Shown here in pieces: positions 29,689 to 38,680 of a DNA stretch of 64,000 nt. The notes under the pieces were generated by a model that was not told where the DNA came from, did no database searches, and saw only the letters and a list, made by a program, of their open reading frames with translations. The DNA is from CAIWHR01 sp963734575 (GTDB lineage: Bacteria; Pseudomonadota; Gammaproteobacteria; Burkholderiales; Casimicrobiaceae). The stretch spans positions 124,001 through 188,000 of the forward strand of contig CAVTHT010000015.1 in assembly GCA_963734575.1 (NCBI GenBank), read 5' to 3'. Each line of letters begins with the position of its first letter. Position 1 is the first letter of the stretch. The translations under genes and the position numbers were made by a program.

Positions 29689-30641
29689 ATGGCGGGGGAC
29701 GGCAAGGACTCGCATTACGCCCTGGTCACGCGGGCGCTCGCCGAGGGTCGGGTCGTGCCCTTCCTGGGCGCCGGTGCCGCGCTGTGCGGGCGACCCGAGC
29801 ATTCGGGATTCAAGCAGGGCGAATTCCTGCCGTCGGGAGCCGAGCTCACCGACTATCTGGCCGAGAACTACCCCAAGGGCGAGCCGAAGGACCTGCTTCG
29901 CGTCGCGCAGTTCGTCTACGTGATGGAAGGTTCGGGGCCGCTGCTACGACCGCCTGCATCACCTGTTCGACGCCAACTATCCGGTCGACGGGCCTGCACG
30001 GCTTGCTGGCTTCGATTCCTGCGACGCTTGCGCGCAAGGGCTATGCGGCTCCGCACCTGCTGGTGATGACGACCAACTACGACGATCTGCTCGAGCGGGC
30101 ATTCCAGGCCGCAGGCGAGCCCTACGATCTGGTCTGGTACGTCGCCGACGGTGACAACCGCGGCAAGTTCCGGCATCGCTCCCCGGATGGCACGACGCGC
30201 GTCATCGACACGCCCAACCAGTACAACGCGCTGTCGCTGCAGGACCGCAGCGTGGTGCTCAAGATCCACGGGGCGGTGAGCCGGGCCAATGCGGAGGACG
30301 ACAGCTACGTCATCGCCGAGGACCATTACATCGACTATCTCACCCGCACCGACATCGCGAGCCTCATCCCGGTGACGCTCGCCGCCAAGATCAGGAAGAG
30401 CCACTTCCTGTTCATGGGCTACAGCCTTGCGGACTGGAACATGCGGGTGATCCTGCAACGGATCTGGGGCGCGCAGCAGCTCACGTATCGGTCGTGGGCG
30501 ATCCAGCGCGACCCGCGCGAGCTCGACGTCGAGTTCTGGCGCAAGCGCGGCGTGGAGATCCTCGACGTGAACCTGGACGAATACGTCGACGCACTGCGTG
30601 CGCGCCTCGATGCGCTGCCGCCCCAGGGGACTGCCGGGTGA
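29689..30641 (+). CDS. SIR2-like protein, two frameshifts
   Basis: This protein of about 316 residues is a lone SIR2-like (NAD+-consuming) domain. It has VVPFLGAGAALC near the start, MTTNYDDLLERAF with the catalytic-type Asn, VVLKIHGAVSRAN with the catalytic-type His, and FLFMGYSLADWNMRVIL near the end, the pattern seen in SIR2 effectors of bacterial immunity. An AGAAGGGA ribosome site precedes the ATG. Two extra bases, near 29943 and 29985, move the frame twice within 45 bases; corrected sequence reads GPLYDRLHHLFDANYPVTGLHG. The stop overlaps the GTG of the STAND gene (GTGA), so the two proteins are probably made together and act as a pair. Confidence 0.85.
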
Positions 30642-32742
30642 ACGAAACGACGCTGCGGCAGTGTCCGTACGTCGGCCTCGTGCCGTACGGCGAAGAGGAC
30701 TGGGAGTACTTCTTCGGACGCGAGACGGAGACCGATCTCATCGTCGCCAACCTGACGGCTGCGCGCCTCACGCTGCTCTACGGGGCGAGCGGCGTCGGGA
30801 AGAGTTCCGTGCTGCGCGCGGGCGTGGCGCACCGGCTTCGCGACCAGGCGCGGCGCAACCGCGAACGCTCGGTCCCGCCGGAATTCGCCCTCGCGATCTT
30901 CAGCGGCTGGCGTGACGACCCGCTCGCGGGGCTCGCGCGAGAGCTGTGCGATGCGGTCGGCGTCGCCCTCGGCCGGGACATGGGCCCGCCACCGGACCGC
31001 GGCAGCCTTGCCGAGGCATGTCCACGCTGGGCGGAGGAAGTTGGCGGCGATCTCTTCGTCGTGCTGGACCAGTTCGAGGAATATTTCCTGTATCACGGCC
31101 GGGAAGACGGCGAAGGCTCGTTCGCGGTGGAGTTTCCCCGGCTCGTCAATCGGGAAGGACTTCGCGTCAATTTCCTGGTGGCGATCCGCGACGATGCCGT
31201 GGCCCGTCTCGATCGCTTCAAGGGCCGCATTCCGCGACTGTTCGACAACTACCTGCGCTTGCATCACCTCGACCTGGAGGCCGCCGCGCGTGCCATCCGC
31301 GATCCGCTCGCGCGCTACAACGAGCGCCATGCCCGGGAGGCGGTCGTGATCGAGGACGACGCTGGTGCAGGAAGTGCTGCGTCAGACGCGTACCGATCAG
31401 CCACGGCCAGGGACGTTGCCCATTGCCGCACCGGACCCTGCGGAAGCGGACGCGCAGATCGAAGCGCCGTACCTCCAGATCGTCATGACGCGACTGTGGG
31501 ACGAGGAACGCGCGAGCGGGTCGCACGTGCTGCGGCACCAGACGTTCGTGGACAAGCTGGGCGGCGCCGATCAGATCGTGCGCACGCACCTCGATCGCGA
31601 GATGGACGCGCTCGACCCCGCGGAGCAGGACGTCGCCGCAGGCGCATTCCGCTACCTCGTCACGCGCACGGGCAGCAAGATCGCGCTGTCGGTGGACGAT
31701 CTTGCGGGCTATGCGGAATTGCCTCCGGGCATCCTCGCCACCGTGCTCGAAAAGCTCTCTGCGGGCGAGACGCGCATCCTGCGCCCGCTGCCGATGCCGG
31801 ACCGCCCGGACGTCGTGCGCTACGAGATCTTCCACGACGTCCTCGCCCAGGCCATCACTGCGTGGCGAAGACGACACGAGTCCATCGCGGAACAGCAGGC
31901 GCTGCTGCGGCAGGCCGAGGAACGCAAGCGCGAGGAGCTCAAGGCCATCGAGGATCGGCGCGTGCGCGAACAGGCACGCTATGCGGCACGCAATTTCAAG
32001 CTCACCGTCGTAGCATTGGTGATCGGGCTCGTTGCCGTGGTGGCCGCGTTCTGGGCGCGGCAGGAAGCCGATAACGCGCGCGTCGCCCTGGAGCAGGCCG
32101 AGGCTGCAGCGAACCTGGCGCAGCAGGAAGCCAACAACGCGAAGTTCGCGCTGCAGCAGGCGCAGGCTGCGCAGGAACGGGAATCCGCGCTCGCCAAGGC
32201 GGCCATCGAGACGCGCGCTGCTCCCGTCGCGCCTTCCCCCGTGGTTGCGGAGGCAGGCGCCCGCGTCAAGCGGAGGGAACGCGCGCTGGTCGGGCAAGGC
32301 CGACGTGCGCGCCGCCGCGCTCGAGCTGCGCGAGGCCTTTCTTTCGGGGGACACGGATGCCGCCGAGGCGACGGCCCGACGGCTCAACCTGCTGAACGAG
32401 ACGGTCGAGTTCCGGGCCGAGCGCGTGCCCCAGAACTACAGCGTCGCGCAGGGACAGATCTACGCCTTCACGATGTGGCCGGTCCCCGGGTCGGTGCCCG
32501 GTGGGCTGCGCACGCTGTCGGCCGTCACGTACAAGATGAATCACCCGACGTTCATCAAGAGCAAGCTGCTGGTGGGGGATCCGACGCAGGCCTTCCATGC
32601 GACGTACTACGGATGGGGCAGCCTGAGCCGCGTGCCGGTGCTGCTCGAGTACGCCGATGCCACGCGGCCTCCGGAACTCGTCATGTTCGCAATGGCGGAC
32701 AGCGTGGTCGAGGTGACTCGAGGCACCAAATCGTCGCGGTAA
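30638..32742 (+). CDS. STAND NTPase with transmembrane helix and YEATS-like C-terminus, two frameshifts
   Basis: Restored length is about 700 residues. The N-terminus is an nSTAND1-type NTPase: CPYVGLVPYGEED and FFGRE before Walker A (GASGVGKSS, residues 49-57), and Walker B with the family motif VVLDQFEEYF (Asp144). A winged-helix region follows, then one transmembrane helix (around residues 452-475, LTVVALVIGLVAVVAAFW) and an Ala/Gln/Glu-rich coiled coil. The last 110 residues look like the prokaryotic YEATS fold (SAVTYKMNHPTF, then FHATYYGWGSLSRVPVLLEY). Extra bases near 31357 and 32275 break the frame; removing them restores one protein. The architecture suggests a membrane-tethered signal-dependent switch that controls the overlapping SIR2 NADase. 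STAND proteins commonly sense invaders in bacterial immunity; the trigger here is unknown. Confidence 0.83.
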
Positions 32743-32764
32743 GCGCAGTCGGAGCGTGCGGACG

Positions 32765-33686
32765 CTAGCGCAGGACGGCGCTTCCATCCGCCTCCGCCGC
32801 CGGCGTGCGATGACTGTCCTGCGCGCGCTGCAGCAGCCGCGCCCAGCTGTCGTCCACTTCCGCCTGCAACAGGGCGATGTCGGCCGCGCCGAGATGCCGG
32901 TAGCGTCCCTGCAACGCAAGATAGTCGCGCAACGGCCGGGTGACCGCGCGGTGATTGACGGTGTAGGTGCGTCCGTTCTCGACCTCGTACAGCGGGAAGG
33001 CACCGGTCTCCACGGCGTAGCGTGCCGCGGTGAGGCCCGCATCGTCGGGCAGGCCCCAGCCGTCGAGACACGGGATGAGCAGGGTGATGATCCGCGTGCC
33101 GTGGATCGTCTTCGCCTTCTCGACCTTGCGGAGCAAATCCGGCAGGAATCCGACGCTCGCGGTGGCCGCGTACGGGTACTTCGTGCGCGGCCATGATCTC
33201 GGTGAGATTCTTCTTGCGCGATACCTTGCCCGCCGGCGTCGAGCCGGTGCGCGCGAGATGCGGGGTCGACGACGACTTCTGCGCCCCGGTGTTCATGTAG
33301 CCCTCGTTGTCGAGGCAGAAGTAGATGAAGTTCTCGTTGCGCTCGGCGGCGGAGGAGAGGCACTGGAAGCCGATGTCGTAGGTGCCGCCGTCGCCGGCGA
33401 AAACGATCACGTGCGTGTCGTGCTCGCCGCGCGCATCGAGCGCCCGCCGCAGGCCCGACGCCGCGGCGGCGCTCGCCTCGAGCGTGGGCTGGTACACCGG
33501 GATCCGGAACGAGCTGTACGGCTGTGGGCCGGCGATGATCGCCATGCACGAGGGCGGCACGATGGCCATCGCCTTCGGTCCGATCACACTCAGCACGTGC
33601 CGCACCGACAGCGCATCGACGCAGCCCGGGCACGCGGCGTGGCCGGAGCAGAGCATTGCATCGTCATGGAGCTCGAGCTTGTGCAT
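32765..33686 (-). CDS. 2-oxoacid oxidoreductase beta subunit (TPP-binding), one frameshift
   Basis: This protein of about 306 residues is the thiamine-diphosphate subunit of a pyruvate/2-oxoacid:acceptor oxidoreductase. It has the cluster-ligand motif CSGHAACPGC near the start, the TPP-binding core (FAGDGGTYDIGFQCLSSA, then LDNEGYMNTGAQKSS) and the C-terminal PCLDGWGLPDD segment. An extra base at about 33182 shifts the frame; the corrected join reads MAAHKYPYAATASVG. It is the last gene of a four-gene minus-strand operon and ends 22 bases from the convergent STAND gene. The complex decarboxylates a 2-oxoacid to an acyl-CoA; substrate is not fixed by sequence. Confidence 0.88.
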
Positions 33687-33691
33687 GCGGC

Positions 33692-34867
33692 TCACCTGAC
33701 CCAGACCGAATCGACGCACGGCTCCGAAGCGAGCGCCCTGTGCACGAACTCGGCGATCTTGTCCGGCGACACGTTGACGCCGCCCACCCCGGCGAGATAG
33801 CCGTGCAGGCGCGGTGCGTTCGCGACGCCGTACAGCGCCGCGCGCAACTCCTGATGCAGCACGCCGCCGTGCCCCGGCGAATAGTTGCGATCCAGCACGA
33901 GCACGTCGGGAATGCTTGCGAGGGCTTCGCGCAGCGCCTGCACCGGCAACGGCCGGAAGAGGCGGACCTTCAGCAGCCCGGCCGCGCAGCCGGCGTCGCG
34001 CAACGCATCGACCGCATCGCGCGCGGTCCCGCACATGCTGCCCATGGCGACGACCACGATGCTGGCGTCCGTGCAGCGATAGCGCTCGATGAGTCCGTAC
34101 TCGCGGCCCGTGAGCACGCCCCAGTCGCGATCGGCGGCGAGCGCGACGGCAGGGACGCGACGCATGGCATCATCGATGTCCTGGCGGTGACGGCAGAACA
34201 TGTCCTGCGTGACGACGTTGCCCCACGATTCGACCTTGGCCGTATCGAGGCGGTGCTCCGGCGCGTAGGGCGGAAGAAACGCGTCGACGACGTCTTGTGC
34301 CGGCACGCACACCGGCTCGAGGGCGTGCGAGACGTAGAACGCGTCCAGGTTCACCATGACCGGCAGCAGCACCTGCTCGGCCACGCGGAAGGCAGCGATG
34401 ACGGTGTCGAGAGCCTCCTGCGCGCTTTCCACGTAGAACTGGATCCAGCCCGTGTCGCGTTGCGCGAGGCTGTCGGTCTCGTCGGGCCAGAACGCCCAGG
34501 GCGAGGCCAGCGTGCGGTTGACGTTCGCCATGACGATCGGGGCGCGCGCGCCGCTCGCGTAGTGCAGGAGCTCGTGCATCAGCAGCAGACCCTGCGAGGC
34601 CGTTGCCGTGAACACCCGTACTCCGGCGAGCGATGCCGGAATGCATGCGGCCATCACGGAATGCTCGGATTCGGGCGTGAGGACCTCGGCATCGAACGTG
34701 CCGTCGGCCTGGAACTCGGTGATCTTCTCGAGCACCGGCGTCTGCGGCGTGATCGGATACACCGGCACCACCTTCGGTCGCGCGAGCCGCGCCGCCCAGG
34801 CGACCGCGTGATTGCCGGTCAGCAGCATCGTCTGCTCGGGCATCGACGCGGGGTCGCGCGCGTTCAC
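33692..34867 (-). CDS. 2-oxoacid oxidoreductase alpha subunit
   Basis: This intact protein of about 391 residues is the PorA-type alpha subunit. Conserved features are GNHAVAWAARLA, the YPITPQTPVLEKI motif, SEHSVMAACIPASLAGVRVFTATASQGL and the C-terminal LDRNYSPGHGG. GTG 34867 overlaps the stop of the preceding gene (GTGA), supporting translational coupling; an ATG at 34843 (MPEQTMLL) is an alternative. The beta-subunit gene follows after five bases. It binds CoA and forms the catalytic core with the beta subunit. Confidence 0.92.
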   Translation of the reverse strand: MNARDPASMPEQTMLLTGNHAVAWAARLARPKVVPVYPITPQTPVLEKITEFQADGTFDAEVLTPESEHSVMAACIPASLAGVRVFTATASQGLLLMHELLHYASGARAPIVMANVNRTLASPWAFWPDETDSLAQRDTGWIQFYVESAQEALDTVIAAFRVAEQVLLPVMVNLDAFYVSHALEPVCVPAQDVVDAFLPPYAPEHRLDTAKVESWGNVVTQDMFCRHRQDIDDAMRRVPAVALAADRDWGVLTGREYGLIERYRCTDASIVVVAMGSMCGTARDAVDALRDAGCAAGLLKVRLFRPLPVQALREALASIPDVLVLDRNYSPGHGGVLHQELRAALYGVANAPRLHGYLAGVGGVNVSPDKIAEFVHRALASEPCVDSVWVR

Positions 34868-36543
34868 CGCGCCTCCTCGATCATGCGCATCGATCCGGTC
34901 GGGCATTCCTTCACGCACAGGCCGCAGCCCTTGCAGTAATCGGTCAGCACGACGTAACCCGCGCCGTCGAATTGCACGGCGAGATCGGGGCAGTATTGAA
35001 CGCAGTTGTCGCACGTGATGCAGGTGCCGCAGGAGAAGCAGCGTTCCGCTTCCGCCATAGCCTGCTCCGCGTCGAGGGCGATCTGCACCTCGGCACCCGA
35101 CGCGAGGCGCTGCGCAGGGTCGAGCCGCGCATCCATCGTCCGCGCTGTCGCGGCGTGATAGAACGTGTTGATCGCGTCGAGCCGGACGACATCGGCCGTA
35201 TGGCACACGTGCGCGCTGCCGGCGTGCTCGTCCCCGGCGGTCATATCGCCCTGCAGGCTGCGATGGATCTCGCGTGCAGCGCGCTTGCCCATGCCGATCG
35301 CCTCGGTCACGAACCGAGCCATGCTCGCCACGTCGCCGCCGGCATACACACCGGCAAGGCTCGCCGCCTGGCGTTCGTCCGTGCGCAGCAGGGACCCGTT
35401 CGTCTCGAGCGTGTCCCGCAATGCCGCGAGGTCGGGATCCTGCCCGATCGCGGGGATGAGCGCATCCGCATCGAGCTCGAACGTCGTGCCGTCGAGTGGC
35501 GTGACGGTGAACTGGCCGCGCGCGGCGCCGGGCTCGAAGCGAACCCGCGTGCACTGCAGAGCCAGGCCGCCGCTTGCAACGCTCTGCGCGGCCGTCACCA
35601 TCGCACCGTCAACGAGCGTGATGCCTTCCTCCAGCGCCTCGGTGACTTCCTCGTGCTGCGCGGGCATCTGCGGCCGGCTCTCGAGGGCCACGATCGTCAC
35701 GTCGTGTCCTGCGCGCCGGGCGGTACGCGCGACGTCAATCGCGGCGCTGCCGCCGCCGATGACGACCACGCGCTTGCCCAATGCGGGTGCTGCACCGGCG
35801 CTTGCCTGCGCGAGGTAGTCGGCGCCATCGACGACCCAGCCCCGGGTGTAATCGAGCCAGGGCAACCGCTTCTGCAAGCGCGCGCCCGTGGCGATGTAGA
35901 CCGCGTCGAAGCTCGCCCGCACGTGCGCGAAGTCGGCCGCCGTCGCCAGCGCCGTGCCGCAGCGCACCTCGATGCCGAGAGCGACGATGCGGGCGATCTC
36001 GCCGTCGAGCACCGCCCGCGGCAGGCGGTATGCCGGGATGCCATAGCGCATGAGCCCGCCGAGTTCGGAGCGTTCCTCGAACAACGTGACGGCATAGCCG
36101 CGCCGGCGCAGGTGAAACGCCGCGGAGAGTCCCGAGGGACCGCCGCCGACGACCGCGACGCGCTGTGCGCGCTCCACCGCAGGTCGCGGCAACGCCCAGC
36201 CTTCGGCAAGCGCGCGATCGCCGACATGGCGTTCCAGCCGGCAGATCGACAGCGGCGCATCGAACGCCGCGCGATTGCACGCTGCTTCGCAGGGGTGATG
36301 ACAGATGCGACCGGCGATCGCGGGAAACGGGTTGTGGCGGGTGAGGATCTGCCATGCGCCGCGCATGTCTCCCGCGCCGGCGGCGCCGATCCATTCGGCG
36401 ATGTCGCCGTTCACGGGGCACGCCACGTGGCAGGGCGACGGCGCGTGGATGTGCTGCGGCAGCGCGGCCCGCCACGTGCCCGTCCTGAACACTTCGGTCG
36501 TGCCGGTGGTCCAGATGCTCGGCACGATGTCGCGCGCGTTCAT
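34864..36543 (-). CDS. GltD-like NAD(P)H flavoprotein fused to a 2x[4Fe-4S] ferredoxin
   Basis: This intact 559-residue electron-transfer subunit has an N-terminal cysteine region (CHVACPVNGDI, CHHPCEAACNR) like the GltD iron-sulfur domain, then FAD- and NAD(P)-binding motifs (VVGGGPSGLSAAF; VVIGGGSAAIDVAR). The C-terminal 70 residues hold two ferredoxin clusters (CITCDNCVQYCP and CKGCGLCVKECP). In related complexes, such as phenylglyoxylate:NAD+ oxidoreductase, the GltD-like and ferredoxin subunits are encoded separately; here they are one polypeptide. It should pass electrons from the thiamine subunits to NAD(P)+. Start ATG overlaps the gamma-subunit stop (ATGA). Confidence 0.9.
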   Translation of the reverse strand: MNARDIVPSIWTTGTTEVFRTGTWRAALPQHIHAPSPCHVACPVNGDIAEWIGAAGAGDMRGAWQILTRHNPFPAIAGRICHHPCEAACNRAAFDAPLSICRLERHVGDRALAEGWALPRPAVERAQRVAVVGGGPSGLSAAFHLRRRGYAVTLFEERSELGGLMRYGIPAYRLPRAVLDGEIARIVALGIEVRCGTALATAADFAHVRASFDAVYIATGARLQKRLPWLDYTRGWVVDGADYLAQASAGAAPALGKRVVVIGGGSAAIDVARTARRAGHDVTIVALESRPQMPAQHEEVTEALEEGITLVDGAMVTAAQSVASGGLALQCTRVRFEPGAARGQFTVTPLDGTTFELDADALIPAIGQDPDLAALRDTLETNGSLLRTDERQAASLAGVYAGGDVASMARFVTEAIGMGKRAAREIHRSLQGDMTAGDEHAGSAHVCHTADVVRLDAINTFYHAATARTMDARLDPAQRLASGAEVQIALDAEQAMAEAERCFSCGTCITCDNCVQYCPDLAVQFDGAGYVVLTDYCKGCGLCVKECPTGSMRMIEEAR

Positions 36544-37097
36544 GCAGTCTCCGCATGCAGTTGCGACTGGACGCAGCGGTAACCGTCCTGGCAGGCGGCG
36601 ATGTTCTCGTCGTGCAGACGTGGTGCCTGCTCGACGATGACGCGCGACAGCACGTCGGGTTGCGGCGAGCCGATGGCGCAGGCGAAGCCGCCCAGCAACG
36701 CCGAATTGACGATCCGCCCGAGCCCGTGCCGACGTGCGATGGCGATCCCGTCCACGGGAATGACGTGCGCTCCGGGCAGCGTGCGCGCGAAGTCCTGCGG
36801 CGTGCGCGACGAGTTGACGACGATCAGGGTACCGGCGTGGGCCGTGGCGAGCAGCCGGCCTTCGAGAAGGCTCGCGTCGAAGCACAGGATCGCGTCGGCG
36901 CGCTCGATATCGCAGCGCACGCGGATCGCACGATCGTCGACGCGCAGGAAGGAGCTCACCGGCGTGCCGCGTCGCGCTCCGCCGTAGCTTGCGAACGACT
37001 GCACGTGGCGGCCCTCGGCGAAGAACGCCATCGCGAGCAGACTGCCGGCCGTCTGCGCGCCCTGTCCGCCACGACCCTGGATGATCATCTGCAGCAA
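36540..37097 (-). CDS. 2-oxoacid oxidoreductase gamma subunit
   Basis: This intact 185-residue protein is the PorG-type gamma subunit: IIQGRGGQGAQTAGSLLA at the start, SYGGARRGTPVSSFLR, and NSALLGGFACAIG. It is the first gene of the operon gamma / GltD-ferredoxin / alpha / beta. The tight overlaps between the first three genes indicate one transcript. The upstream region up to 37330 separates it from a divergent cytochrome c gene and contains a perfect FNR box. Confidence 0.9.
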   Translation of the reverse strand: MLQMIIQGRGGQGAQTAGSLLAMAFFAEGRHVQSFASYGGARRGTPVSSFLRVDDRAIRVRCDIERADAILCFDASLLEGRLLATAHAGTLIVVNSSRTPQDFARTLPGAHVIPVDGIAIARRHGLGRIVNSALLGGFACAIGSPQPDVLSRVIVEQAPRLHDENIAACQDGYRCVQSQLHAETA

Positions 37098-37255
37098 CGT
37101 GCTCTCCCGACTCGGACGCCTCGACCCGCACTTCGTCGTCCCAACCGGGGCGCGAATGCGAGGCGTTCATTGTTGGACGGGCGCGCGGCAGGGGCCTTGG
37201 GACAGATCAAGAACGCGGACCTGCGCCGCCACGGCGCACCCGGGCTTCGGTCGCG

Positions 37256-37269
37256 TTGATGCACATCAA
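37256..37269. promoter_or_regulatory. Perfect FNR/ANR box
   Basis: TTGATGCACATCAA matches the FNR consensus TTGAT-N4-ATCAA at every fixed position. Its centre (37262.5) is 68 bases before the cytochrome c ATG and 165 bases from the divergent gamma-subunit start. If it activates as a class II site, the cytochrome transcript would start near 37304, giving a leader of about 27 bases. Low-oxygen induction of the cytochrome is therefore likely; control of the oxidoreductase operon is possible. Confidence 0.85.
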
Positions 37270-37330
37270 AGCGGATCGTGCACCGCAGGCGCCTAGTCGG
37301 TGCAGGACGTCGTCAGCAGGAGCCTTTGCC

Positions 37331-37966
37331 ATGTGCGCGATCCACCGTCGATTGCTGCGGCCCGGCGCGGGGACACTTGCCTTGATCTCGAGTGTGGTCC
37401 TGTGCGTTGCGTTCGGCGCGAATGCGCAGGTGCGCGAGCGTTCGGGCAAGGAGGTGGTCGACTCGCTCTGCATCTCGTGCCATGGCACGGGAGCCGGCGG
37501 CGCGCCGCGCATCGGCGACGCCAAGGCGTGGGGCGCCCGCACCTCGCGCGGCCTTACCGCACTCGGCAAGAGCGCTGCCGCCGGCGTTCGCCAGATGCCG
37601 GCGCACGGCGGCAACCCCGATCTCACCGATATCGAGCTCGAGCGCGCCATCACGTACATGGTCAACCAGTCCGGCGGGCATTGGACCGAGCCCACCGGCA
37701 AAGTCGCTGCGGTGCGGACCGGCAAGTCGATCGTGGAAGCGCAATGCATTCGCTGCCACGGCACCGGCGTCGGTGGCGCCCCCAGGATCGGGGACCGCGC
37801 AGCGTGGCTGCCGCGCGCCAAGGAAGGTCTCGACGTCGTCGTGCGCTCGGCGATCCATGGGCACGGCGCGATGCCACCGCGGGGCGGGATGGCCGATCTC
37901 ACCGATCCGGAAATTCGCAGCGCGGTCGTCTACATGGTCAACGCGGGCACGGGCGCCGAGAAATAG
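37331..37966 (+). CDS. Periplasmic diheme cytochrome c
   Basis: This 211-residue protein has a signal peptide (RRLLRPGAGTLALISSVVLC, cleaved near ANAQ) and two tandem class I cytochrome domains of the c5 type. Heme sites are CISCHG and CIRCHG; each domain has a downstream methionine (VRQMPAHGG and GAMPPRGGM) as likely axial ligand, and each is followed by LTD and AVVYMVN-like helices. Frame is open upstream to 37256, but only the ATG at 37331 places the signal peptide at the N-terminus. It probably shuttles electrons in a respiratory chain. The perfect FNR box upstream indicates expression under low oxygen. Confidence 0.92.
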   Translation: MCAIHRRLLRPGAGTLALISSVVLCVAFGANAQVRERSGKEVVDSLCISCHGTGAGGAPRIGDAKAWGARTSRGLTALGKSAAAGVRQMPAHGGNPDLTDIELERAITYMVNQSGGHWTEPTGKVAAVRTGKSIVEAQCIRCHGTGVGGAPRIGDRAAWLPRAKEGLDVVVRSAIHGHGAMPPRGGMADLTDPEIRSAVVYMVNAGTGAEK

Positions 37967-38197
37967 CGGCGGCGCCTGCGTCCATCCTTCGGCGGGCGAT
38001 CGGGACGCTTCGCGCCCATCGCCTGTTCCTGACGCGCGCACCGCGCAGCGTCAGGTTCCCGGTTCGTCCACGACCCGTTTGCCGTCTGGCGCGACATGCG
38101 ACAGCCGGCCGCACGCTGTCCATTCGACGGTTCGGCGGGGGGCAGGCAGAATGCGACCTCACGCCACAATGACCAAACGCAAATCGAAGGAAAGCGG

Positions 38198-38668
38198 ATG
38201 CCCAATATCGCCTCGATGCTGAGGGAAGAGATCACCCGTCTGGCGCGCAAGGAAACGCGCACCCAGTTGGAAGCGCTGAAGAAGGCGTCCGGCCAGCACC
38301 GCCGCGACATCGCGGAGCTCAAGCGACAGATCGCGCAGCTTGGGCGAGATGCCGCCCGCATCGAACGCACCACCCGAACGCGACCGCCGGCTGCGGCGGA
38401 CGACACGCCGCAGAGCGCAACGCGTTTCACGGCGAAGGGGCTGCCGTCGCAGCGCCGCCGACTGGGCGTGTCGGCCGCCGAGTACGCCAGGCTCGTCGGC
38501 GTCAGCCAGCAATCGATCTACAACTGGGAATCCGGAGCGACGCGGCCGCGTCCCGCGCAGATCGCGATCATCGCGGCGCTGCGCTCGCTCGGCAAACGCG
38601 AGGCACGCGCGCGCCTCGAGGCGCTGGAGCAAACGACCAAACGGCGCCGCAAGCCGCGGTCCGCGTAG
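38198..38668 (+). CDS. HTH XRE-type protein with N-terminal coiled coil
   Basis: This 156-residue protein has a charged N-terminal coiled coil (residues about 5-65: REEITRLARKETRTQ and HRRDIAELKRQIAQLG) and a C-terminal helix-turn-helix of the Cro/XRE class (LGVSAAEYARLVGVSQQSIY, then NWESGATRPRPAQI). A basic tail ends KRRRKPRSA. The coiled coil should dimerise it. A GGAAAGCGG stretch lies before the ATG. Targets are unknown. Confidence 0.85.
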   Translation: MPNIASMLREEITRLARKETRTQLEALKKASGQHRRDIAELKRQIAQLGRDAARIERTTRTRPPAAADDTPQSATRFTAKGLPSQRRRLGVSAAEYARLVGVSQQSIYNWESGATRPRPAQIAIIAALRSLGKREARARLEALEQTTKRRRKPRSA

Positions 38669-38680
38669 TTCCCCGCGAAG

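Noticed and set aside
29689..32742. SIR2 and STAND genes as pseudogenes
   Set aside because: Each carries two frame changes, but all are one-base additions that restore full conserved proteins when removed, matching the error pattern in housekeeping genes of the window.
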